A program made the position numbers and the translations under genes. Shown here piece after piece: positions 36,338 through 46,347 of a DNA stretch of 64,000 nt. Location of the stretch: contig NC_030679.2 of NCBI RefSeq assembly GCF_000004195.4, positions 19,125,212 to 19,189,211 on the forward strand. Direction: 5' to 3'. Source of the stretch: Xenopus tropicalis (taxonomy: Eukaryota > Chordata > Amphibia > Anura > Pipidae). Under the pieces are notes generated by a model. The model did no database searches. It was given only the letters and a program-made list of their open reading frames with translations, and was not told the origin of the DNA. Positions within the stretch are counted from its first letter, which is position 1, and each line of letters begins with the position of its first letter.

Positions 36338-36423
36338 AGTTTAGGGACCAAGTGCTGTCGTTTAGGGACCAAGTGCTGTAGTTTAGTGACCAAGTGCTGT
36401 AGTTTAGGGACCAAGTGCTGTAT
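36338..36423 (+). repeat. 22-bp tandem repeat, 4 copies
   Basis: Unit TTTAGGGACCAAGTGCTGT plus AG, four near-identical copies; one has CG for AG and one GTGACC for GGGACC. Unrelated in sequence to the 22-bp array at 19134. Confidence 0.9.
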
Positions 36424-37404
36424 ACATTACCAATTCTTATCCCAGTGATTTATATTTTAGCCATATTAATTAAATATACCATATACAACTCAAATGGCAC
36501 AAAACAATGTTATATATCCAACATGGGGCAACTTTAAGATCATCTGGAAGGTCTGGAAAGTGCAGTCGCTGTTCAGACCTGTCATTTAAAGCATGTGAAG
36601 CGATACAGTTCTGTTGGCTCATCTGGGTAATTCTAATATGGTTTGCTTCCATATCTATTTCAGCCCCGTAAGACAATACATGACTAACTTGTTTCAGATT
36701 CATTACACTCAATCTCAAATTGCAGTTAAGCCCAATATAACCAGGTGACGGGGCTTCACATTAGGTGGCAGAAAGAAGCACATGACTTACAATATTTACT
36801 AGATACCGTAGATTTAGTATTTGGAGATAATGCTAATATTAAAGAAAGATTATGAGAAGGTTATTCTATGTAAGATAAGGTAAGCCTTTAATTAGAAATC
36901 CTAATTTAGATCTCTAATCAAAGGCTTATTAAGCATTAATAAAAATGTGTTAGCTCTATGTATACAGCAGCTGTACATAAGGTAAACTATGTAGCAGCTC
37001 AGTGCAGAATGAGTTCACCCATGTCTTAGTCATTGGCTTTATGAAAACTGTGCTTTTCTTTGTTCATCACTATGGTTGCCGGGCAGAACACTTTCATTGC
37101 CAGTTGGATCTGAACACTGTGGCCTTCATTCAATTGGGCTGGAAATTTATTTGAAAACAGTTGTCATTCTAAACGATATTCTGATGTCATTCTAAAACAA
37201 TATACTGAGTTGCAGGAAATCCCAGTAGACTTAGGGAGAACATTGGAAAAATGGGGAAAACATTGTACTTCTGGGAATTTTTTAGGATTTCCAAGTTTAA
37301 TATTGAATAAATCTACCCCTAATTGTGTTACTTTGTCCACAGAGTAAGCAATTTTCCCTTGATGAATTCGGAGAAGATTTGGAGGTCATTGGCCAGCAGG
37401 ATAA

Positions 37405-37505
37405 AATGGTTTTCAACTGATCAGCTGGGATTCTCATTGGAGGATTATTTTGCATATTAATGCAGTTGTTGGCCCTGGAGAGCTCGGGAAACATTTTATA
37501 GAGCA
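37405..37505 (-). repeat. Ancient interspersed repeat fragment (CCAATGAGAA family)
   Basis: Reverse complement gives CTCTCCAGGGCCAACAACTG, CATTAATATGCAAAATAATC and CTCCAATGAGAATCCCAGC, close to 22800-22855. Confidence 0.6.
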
Positions 37506-39837
37506 ATAGTGCCTCAACTAAAGTAATTTGTTAGATATTAATGTGACTGATATTATTTATTAATATATAGTTTTTTATATACAGTTATGTAATACACCAT
37601 AGTGAAATTAACAGAACACCTAATTAAAAACAGCCAGTGGCAATATGGCAATCTCACTCTTGTTTTAATGTAAGGATATAAAAAGAGTTTTCTTAGTGTG
37701 CCATTTTACTTTAGTATCTGGTTAAAAGCTACAAACTGACTATAATCCTTACTTATTCATGGGTATATTTGCTTTTAAATATTCATGCAATGGTACAAAT
37801 GTGAAAGAACAAAGATGAGGGGCTATACAGTTACACCAACATGGAGTCAAACAATGCAGTTAAATCCAAAACTATCAAGTTCAACCTTTGCGTACCCATC
37901 TGCTGTGGAGAATAAAGCAGTATATAAATGGCTAAAGGATTTGACTGAGAAAGGCATGGGTTTGATTTTTGTGTCACCGCTCTTCATGTGATTCAGTCTC
38001 CAAGAGTGGACTTGAAACTACACAAGCAGTGGCTCATACTCCTTTAGACAGAGAGGTCACCCAATGAATGAACCTTCACCCGATAAGTGGATTTGGAAAC
38101 TCAAGTGGTGGGCCAAATTATGCTTACAGGCCATAGACGCTATTAAGGCCTTAAGAGGTGCTTAGTCACCCTGCCCTGAATAAATCTTAATCAGACATAT
38201 ATTGTGGGGTATAATTTTGGAAAAATAATCCACTGACTCAAGAGTGCTTAAGTTAGCAACCAATAGTGGACTGATGCATGAGGAACATTTGTTTCGGCAT
38301 CCCAGAGTCTCCTTTCCACAATTTACCAGTAGGTCTCTACTAAACAAGAGCTGCATTTACTCATATCTACTTATTTATAAAGTATTACATAATAATGTAT
38401 ATCATTAATATATAATATATATTATTTCTACGATATGACACAGAGGGAAAAATTATTTTATAGGTCATTTTGCGGTAATTCCAAGAATATCCAGGATTGC
38501 AAATACACATCCCCAAAAGATGGAATTTTCAAAACATTAGTATATTGGATAACCATTTACCCATTATCATTCAAATTTGCCTTCAGGCTGGGCTCTATAT
38601 TGTTTGCACTGGAATTGCCCTGTTGGAGGCAGCCCAATAGTTCCAAAGGTTTGCACAAAAACCTGTGGTACAGTTCTAAACTGGTTTTGGCACCTTTTGA
38701 ATACCCACAAAAAGGCTGGGTTTTGCACCTTGCATGGGAAGCTGGGTGCCTTCAAGGGTGACATGACTTCGGGGGTATTGTCACATCACATAGAGTGTAG
38801 CAGAAAGTGATTTAGATTGGAGAAAAACTTTATGATGGCTAGGAAACAGGGTGGGTCACAGGTCTACCCAGTTAGGCATGTCTGTACCCTACAGATGAGT
38901 CAAAGTCATCTCTATTTTGCATGTCCCATGTTTGAACAGATATAAACAACATTTCAGGTTCCTGGGCTGCTTAAAAACAGCTAATGCTAACTCAACATGC
39001 TTTTAAGGCATGTAAGAAACTTGGGGGCTGTATTAACATGTGATCCTGGTGGACCAGGTGGACGTATTCAAATCATTCAAGCAGTCACCCCAATAGTATA
39101 ATGGAAAAATGGCCATACAAAATCTGTCCATTTGGTCCAGAGGCCAATTGTTTGAGTACATGTCAGCACACCTTAAAGTGGCAAGTAACAGAGTAAAAAA
39201 TATATGATGCTATAGCAGTTGTCCCCATCCCAATTCTCTAGATGCCTATGTTCTTCTGCCATTGCCTGGCTGTCCATTGCCATCCACCACCTACTACAAC
39301 ATACTGTGCCAAAGTCTATTTTAGAACAGTAAAGAGAAATTAATTCTGCAAAAGCAGATAAGTTAAGGTTGGGCAAGAATGACGAACAGTAATACAACTA
39401 GGGTTTAATGGACCCCCTAAAACTGGGCATCTCCATCCTGAACAAATCAACAGAGATGATCAAGACCACCTAATCTGACCTCCAAGCAGTTTCTGGGTCT
39501 GCTTTTTCTATTGTTACACTTCTCAAAAATGATCTGCAAAAATGTCAAATTTCCCAATACATTTGTATTGAGTTTTCATGAGATAAAAAAGGAGGGCCTC
39601 TAGAATAGAATGGGTGGCTTATGCAGTAAAGCCACACTTAAAAGTCCAACCTTTGGTAAAAGCCCATATTAACTAATACAATGAGTGCAGATATAGAAAA
39701 GTATCAGTCTTTCATATGTTTTAAGTTTTATATAAGATAGCAGATCACCATTTTCCCCATTCTCAGCATAACTGGCATTTAGGCTACTGCTCTAAAACCC
39801 CCAGTGGACACAACGCTACAGTTTAGGAACTACTTCC

Positions 39838-40251
39838 TTAAAGGGGACCTGTCAACTAGACATAAAATGTATGATAAAAGTCCCTTTCAAATTAAAAACA
39901 AAACTCAAATTACTTTTTTATTACCACATCTATACCCATTATAAAGGCATTTGAAAATCCCAGCTGTCAATCATATATTGCCTGCCCCACCTCTATTTCT
40001 TATAGGCATAGAGGATTTTCCATTCAGCACTAGATGTGCATCAGGTCCACCATTTTGGCACAGAAACAAGATTTTGGCATGATGCAAAGCGTGCCTTAAA
40101 TTTCCACAAAATGGTGCCTGCCTACTTGCTGTAATTGTGAATTCCAGGACTAAAGGAAACAAGATTTAAATAATCTCTATAATGTATTTGCCTGACAAAC
40201 ACAATAGAAAACAATATGGAATTATTTCTTAGGGTGACAGGTTCCCTTTAA
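39838..40251. mobile_element. T2-type MITE with TTAAAGGGGACCTGTCA ends
   Basis: 414 bp between TTAA sites with inverted ends TTAAAGGGGACCTGTCA / TGACAGGTTCCCTTTAA. The centre holds imperfect inverted segments (ACCATTTTGGCACAGAAAC and CACAAAATGGTGCCTGCC). No coding capacity. An isolated right-end-like motif, ACAGGGTCCCTTTAAA, occurs at 28627-28642. Confidence 0.85.
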
Positions 40252-40570
40252 ATGGAAGACTGGGGCCCCAAATATGATTGTGAAACATGTAGCATGACGT
40301 TTTTTGTCTGATTTGAGGCACTTGGAGTTTAGTTCTAATACAGTTAAAGGTCTGCATTAAGGATACCCTTTCATCAAGGGTCTAGCCAGCCTTACATTTG
40401 CAGTTGTCAATTATTTACAGCATTAATATTTGTAAATTTACCCAGCACATATTCTGGTCTCAGAGACTCCTTTAGCTGGAGGCTCAAAACAAATAAACTC
40501 TCTAAAATGCAATACAACTTATTCTATGTGCAAAAAAAGGATTGGGAAATGGTGGATAATGGTGGATGCC

Positions 40571-40729
40571 TACAGTTAGTATTAGTGGTTGTATATATGG
40601 TTTATGTATGTGAGTGTATAGATTGGTGGGTGTGGGTTGTGTGTGCTGGGTTTACTTGGATGGGTTGAACTTGATGGACACTGGTCTTTTTTCAACCCTA
40701 TGTAACTATGTAACTATGTAACTATGTAA
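40571..40729 (+). mobile_element. CR1-type LINE 3' UTR with (ACTATGTA)n tail
   Basis: Nearly identical to the reverse complement of 25287-25440: GATGGGTTGAACTTGATGGA, CTTTTTTCAACCCTATG, then four ACTATGTA-like units at about 40698-40729. No coding part remains. Confidence 0.85.
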
Positions 40730-41974
40730 ATACAAGATACATTTAAATGGTATTAGCTTTTTAGACTCTTTGGGTTTAAACATTTGACCAGAGGCCCTAT
40801 TGCCAAGAGATAAAGTTATAGATGTATAAGAACATTACAATATAGTTGTAATATTATCTTCTCCGTAAATCTTATCCTCATCTTGCCCTTTCAAGAATAT
40901 CTAGAAAACCAAATAAGCATCTCGCCCTAATCAGACAGGAGCCTAAGCCCCCCCCCCACCCCCAGTGGCAGCCCATACCAACCATCTCTGTATTGCCAAT
41001 TCACGTGTAACACCACACAATGGTACATTTGTATGCAGCGTGTGCATGGGTAAATTTGTGTTCTTGAAATACAGTTGCTCAATTGAAAAGAGAAATCATA
41101 GCTCTCCCTACATTGTGCTGATCGGTTTCACTTGAAACCAAAAGCCTTTAATATTGCAGTCTCAGGAAATCACAGCACATTGCTGACTCAGCACTGGAGC
41201 TTTGTGTTACAACCCCCCCTTCCCCTGCCAGCATCTCTCAGTTAACCCCTGAATATCTGCTCTGATAGGCATACAGCAAAACAATCTATCTCCCATTCTC
41301 ACAAGATTCCTTTGCTTTCCAAGGGGCAGAAGAATAAAGTATGTCGACAAACTCACAGCCACCTCTCAACTGACCTCAGATTAGTCCACTTTAGCATGAA
41401 TGTCTCACAAAAACGAAAAAAGGAAAATCCTGGACATCGTCTTTATGGTCCATGAATGGCTACAAACTTTAAACTATACAAACAGCAACACATAGGTTAA
41501 CCCCCCCAAAAATGCATAATTTGGGGCTTATCTTTTAACCACATGGAATACATAGTGGTAGTTCCTATGTATAGTCATTTATAGGCACTAAATCAGGTAT
41601 ATTACTACCATATCATCATAATCCTCCATACTTTGCTCAAAGAGGAAATGTCAACTCCTCTTAGCAATTAGTTATTAACAAATCATATGAATCTATCATC
41701 CCTTATAGTCCATTGATTTACTAATGACTGCCTATACTTATCTTCCTTTTCTTTCTTGAATAATGTAGATTTTTTTTAAAAAAATTGTCTTTTCTGCGTT
41801 CATATTAGCTTTTACCTTAGGCAATTATTCGGCTCTCTCTGGCACCCATTTTGCTAAAAGCTCTGTATTTTGCTGAAGCAGGGGTTTGCTTGCTGCTTCC
41901 TTCTAGCACTTTGCATCCTCCAGGGAAGGGATGCAGCGATAAGAACCAAACCCTCACTAACATTTACATCTACC

Positions 41975-42550
41975 CAATGTACAGTATCCAGATAAAATAT
42001 AATCTAAAATTATCTGTTGAGACAGATGGGGGCAGTATTGAAACAATATGGATGATAGTTATGCTGTATGCTTCTTTATATTAGGTTAACAAATATAATA
42101 ACAAATAATGTTTAGAGCCTTCACAGCAGTTTCTTTCGGATCAACAATACAATTCCATGGGGTTTCCAAAAAGAGGAAGGATTACATACAAAATAAGGAA
42201 CAAAGGGTCCAACATGATGTGCCTTTGGTTCTGCCATGCTAAAAGTGATGGAGAAATTACAAGCCCTTCTCTCTGTCGAGATCTATGGGGGCAAAGCAGA
42301 TGACTACACATTCAGCAGGTACTCTGGATGCACAAGGTACTCTGGATCCACAGGATCTCACAGTCACATCAGGCACACTTCTTTTATCATGGAGACACAG
42401 AAAATCACTTCCCTAGGCAGGCCATCGATAGACATGATTATCCTTGAACAAATATCACTAAACGTAAGAGCTTGTTGTTCTCTGTAGTTGCATTTGTGTT
42501 TGGGTCCCCAAACTGTGGGGTTAGGCCTGCTGGGGTGGCCCTGACTTCAA
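41975..42550 (+). repeat. Tandem duplication, first unit
   Basis: Non-coding block whose second copy is at 43093-43585. Shared landmarks in order: ATCTGTTGAGACA, TTCCATGGGGTTT, CTAAAAGT, GCAAAGCAG, GGTACTCTG, CATGGAGAC, CAGAAAATCAC, GGCAGGCCAT, GATAGACATGA, GAGCTT, TTGTTCTCTGTAG, TGCATTTGTGT, GGTGGCCCTGA. No open frame spans it and I recognise no family. Confidence 0.85.
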
Positions 42551-42555
42551 AATGC

Positions 42556-42826
42556 GGGACCTGTGGATTTCCGTATAATTTAGATCTCTACACCTTAAGT
42601 CATATAAATGTTAAATAAACCCAACAGGATTGTGTTGCCTTCAATAAGGATTATTTATATCTTGGTTGGGATTGAGTACAAGTTACTGTTTTATTATAAT
42701 AGAGAAAAAGGAAATACTTATTAAAAATTAGAATTATTTGCTTATAATGAACTCTATGGGAGATAGCCTTTACGTAATTTGGAACTTTCTGGATAATGGG
42801 TTTCCGGATAAGTGATCCCATACCTG
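42556..42826 (+). mobile_element. CAGGTATGGGACC MITE, 5'-truncated copy
   Basis: Matches the full copy from the ATTT.GATCTC block onward: ACCTTAAGTC, AAACCCAACAGGATTGTGTT, CAATAAGGATTATTTATATC, then TTTCCGGATAAGTGATCCCA and TACCTG before TA. Lies in the spacer of the tandem duplication at 41975-44060, in the first unit only. Confidence 0.8.
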
Positions 42827-42909
42827 TACTTTTATGTATGTAATGTTGTAATGAGCCAAAGAGCTCCAGCTAAATGTTGGGCTTCAAAAAGCTTTGAGGT
42901 TATTACAGT

Positions 42910-44060
42910 GCATTTTGAACCATATTTACAATACATTCACTTGAACACTGGAAATAAATTGAAATAGTTTCAATGTAAGAAGCTGAAATGCCAGATTAAT
43001 TTCAGTGCACTAGTTTTGTGAAGGTTGGGAGCCTGGAAAATGAACTCCAATATTAAACATTTCCTCTGCACCTTGTCCTCTTTCTCCCAAAGTACAGCAT
43101 TAAGATAAAATATACTCTAAAATGATCTGTTGAGACAAATAAAGGCAGTATTGAACTGTTCTTATGCTAAATACTTATTTATATTGTGTTAACAAATACA
43201 ATATCAACTAATGTTTATAGACTTTTAAGCTTTGCAGGGGTTGCTGTTGGATCAACATTCCATGGGGTTTGCAAAGAGTAGAAGGATTACATGAAGAATA
43301 AGGAATGCTAAAAGTTGTGGAGAAGTTACAGGCCCTAGTTTCTATCTTTAGATGTATAGGAGCAAAGCAGGTGATTACAGTTTCAGTAGGTACTCTGCAT
43401 CAACAGGACCTCACAGCCACAGTGGCCCCACATCTTCCACCATGGAGACGCAGAAAATCACATTCTGAGGCAGGCCATTGATAGACATGAGCATCCTTGG
43501 ACACATACCACTACATTTAGGAGCTTCTTGTTCTCTGTAGGTGCATTTGTGTGGGGGTCACCAAAAGGGGTGGCCCTGATGTCCTAATGGCTAATACAGT
43601 GATATTTATATATGACTGTAACATTACGAGCTAATGGGCCTCAAAAGTAAGGCGACCAGATCACTTCCAAATTCAGGGATACATTGACTGCATGTACATT
43701 TAATTGCAATGTGTGCAGCCCCTCCAGCTGGATTTTGTAGACAGAATTTTCAAGTGATCTGGTCACCCTACTCAAAAGGGAGCACTGCCTCAAAATAGTA
43801 CAAAAACAATTGGTGTAGAGTGTAAATGAGACCATAGACTTCACTTGTGCTGCTTTTACTTTGTACCTTATTTACAATACTTTCACCTGTACACAAAAAC
43901 TGGAAAAAAATTAAGTCCAGCAATTAAATCTAAGTATTGGAAATTCCAGATTAATTTAAGAGTACTAGTTGTGAGAAGGTTAGGAGTTTGGTTAATAAAC
44001 CCCAATATGTCAATTAAATATTTCCTCTGCACCTTGTCCTCTTTGTCCCTGAGCCCAAGT
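42910..44060 (+). repeat. Tandem duplication, second unit and flanking partial third
   Basis: 43093-43585 repeats 41975-42550. The sequence before it, 42917-43090 (ATTTACAATACATTCAC, CAGATTAATTT, CTCTGCACCTTGTCCTCTTT), recurs after it at 43862-44060. The array is therefore [A][b][A'][b'] with a period near 1 kb. Spacers differ by independent MITE insertions: a CAGGTATGGGACC copy in the first, a GACCAGATCACTT element in the second. Confidence 0.82.
43648..43770. mobile_element. TA-flanked MITE with GACCAGATCACTT ends
   Basis: TAAGGCGACCAGATCACTT and AAGTGATCTGGTCACCCTA bound 123 bp with TA at both ends. It lies in the spacer of the second unit of the 41975-44060 tandem duplication. Confidence 0.75.
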
Positions 44061-45573
44061 AAGTGGCACTTGCACATGTTCTTCTGGGAAATAATGGTAA
44101 CTGGCACAGATTATGTGCTGGGTCACTGACAGCAACTGTGCTGCAGATACATAAGATTGTCTCCTTATATATAATTACTTTTGATCTGGGGACAGGTCCA
44201 GGTTTCAATTTTTTTGGGGGGCAAGCTGAAAATATTTCAACCTGTGACTGTATAACTAACCACAGTTAACCTTACTGAACTGTGAACTTATCTCAAAAAT
44301 CTTGGTGCCCTTTTTTAATCCTGATGTTTTTAATTGACCGTTGCTTCTATAACTGCATAACTTTGTTAAGAGGAGAAGATCCTGATTCCCAGCAGAGCAA
44401 ATATACAGCAGAATAATGGTGCACTGCCCATCCCCAGACCTTCAATCAGCAATGAGTGCAGAATTATTGATTAGTACTGAAAATGGAAGCTGGATGCTGA
44501 GGTAATGCGACTTGAGTGTGTTTTTTTTTCTTCTTGTTGCCTGTGCATAACATTCACTTAGACCTGTGTAAATGGCCTCAACACTTTACTATTAAAAATC
44601 TAGCCCTCCTTCTGACTGCATTTATTGTAAGCTGAATTTGCTCAGAAACCAGAGAAACAACGGTTTATGTGGCCTTTATCCTCATTCTTCAAATACAAAG
44701 CCCCTCCTCTCCGGGAGCCTGATTACTCAAGGTCGATGGCTCTCTTCATTAACTCTAGATCTCTTAATCTTAAGAAAATTACCTTGTTAGCTTCTGCTAT
44801 AAAAGATTCTTTTCTGCAAACAATTCTAGCCAGACTTACCAACGCCGGTACACCTGGCTACAATATATGTTTTGTGCAGCCTGCATTCTTGCATGAGAAT
44901 TGCTACACCAGTAGAATATCTTCCATAGATCCTGGGAAAAGGGGGGGGGGGGGGGGGCTGGCATTTCCAGAATGTCAGATCTACAACTCCCAGACAGCCT
45001 GTGTGTGTAGTGAAAATATGTAACAAATGTCTAATTTTTATACAATATAATAAGCATTACTTACCCCACATTTCTGATGCCTGGGGACCAGGCCAAATGC
45101 CTGGGGGGAAGCCTATCCCAGGAAAGTCTTTACACATGCATGGATCAGGTAGGGGAGGGGCAGTCATAGGGGCCATAAATACACAGAAATTACTACAAGT
45201 TACTGGGACCCCACAGCAAAGTCTATTTTATGCCTCCCCAAAAACTGTGGGGTTAGAAAAAAAATGGTAAAGGATAAAAGCTTATTATAATTTCAGGGCC
45301 AGCCCAGGAGGAGCTTAATCAAGCTTACTTAGCACAACCAAGAATCTATATTGAAGGTGTTCCTTAAGGCTACTTACACGGTTGCTCTAGCTAACAGCAG
45401 TTCTACTTACATTAGCAGAACCAAAATTATTTTAGTTCTTCAAAGCATAACAGAACAGAATTCTTCTGCCAGATACAGAATGTCAGATACAGAATCATTG
45501 ATCTAACTATGACATGCACCTTTATAATCAAGTAAACAATTAAACACAACATACCAAGTAACAATCAAAAATT
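44061..45573. other. Non-coding, apparently unique
   Basis: Includes the 17-G run and a CTACAACTCCCAGACAGCC motif reminiscent of many vertebrate repeats. No gene recognised. Confidence 0.5.
44941..44957. repeat. Poly-G tract (17 G)
   Basis: Homopolymer after AAAA. Able in principle to form G-quadruplex; equally prone to length error in assembly. Confidence 0.9.
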
Positions 45574-46347
45574 CATAAGGAGAACTAAAGCTTACCGAAG
45601 AAGATGGCTAGAAAAGCTACATCAGTAGCTTAACTACTGTAAAGGAGACCCCCAGGAGCTGGGCATGGGGCTGGGTCCCAAAGCTGGTTCAGCCTTTCCA
45701 GGGCAGGGCAGGGTAGAGTCCACATGCCAGAGGCTCTGCTTGATGATTTTCAACGGCCTCTAAACATAGTTTCCCAACAGCAGCCAAGAGCACACTGAGC
45801 ATGTGCAGTGCCACTGACACTCAAGGGATGGCCTAACAGATCCAAGATCCCCTGTGAACAACTTTGAAGGGATGGATCATTACTGTTAGAGGGCTCCTGG
45901 CTTTCAGGGCTGGTACAGTAAGTTCATTATAGAATATACAGGGCCCGATTCACTAAAGTCCGAAATAAGGAGTGCTATTTATAGCATGCGTTAAAAATCT
46001 TATCAGTTCTTATTTTTCGCTCGATTCACTAAAAGGACACTTGTCATAATTAAGAAGCGATGTTCTTGGCGTTATTTATCTTGCGACGACATATTTTCAA
46101 GCAATATATTACGCAGTGCACAACATATTACGCAGCACGTTGCTTGAAAATATGTCGTCGCAAGATAAATAACGCCAAGAACATCGCTTCTTAATTATGA
46201 CAAGTGTCCTTTTAGTGAATTGAGCGAAAAATAAGAAGTGATAAGATTTTTAACGCATGCTATAAATAGCACTCCTTATTTTGGACTTTAGTGAATCGGG
46301 CCCACAGTATTTATAGGCATATTTATTTTTAGGCTTTAACTCTTTAA
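45574..46347 (+). mobile_element. T2-type MITE with AAGGAGAACTAAAGC end, interrupted
   Basis: Begins ATAAGGAGAACTAAAGCTTA and ends GGCTTTAACTCTTTAA once the nested palindrome (45941-46303) is removed. Internal sequence such as CACTGAGCATGTGCAGTG and ATCCCCTGTGAACAACTTTG matches the family member at 35370. Confidence 0.72.
45941..46303. mobile_element. 363-bp near-perfect palindromic MITE (GGGCCCGATTCACTAAAG ends)
   Basis: The two halves are reverse complements almost base for base: GGGCCCGATTCACTAAAGTC to AATATGTCGTCGC on the right. Arms are about 160 bp and the centre is a short ACGCAGTGCACAACATATTA loop. The flanks are ACA on both sides (45938-45940 and 46304-46306), a likely 3-bp duplication. 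Terminal sequence is related to the element at 7847. It interrupts the TTAA-type MITE at 45574-46347. Confidence 0.88.

Larger units (their letters stand above)
35906..39837. other. Non-coding, mostly unique
   Basis: Apart from the 22-bp tandem repeat (36338) and the old repeat (37405), no known family. Overlapping open frames at 38435-38810 have no recognisable motif. Confidence 0.5.
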
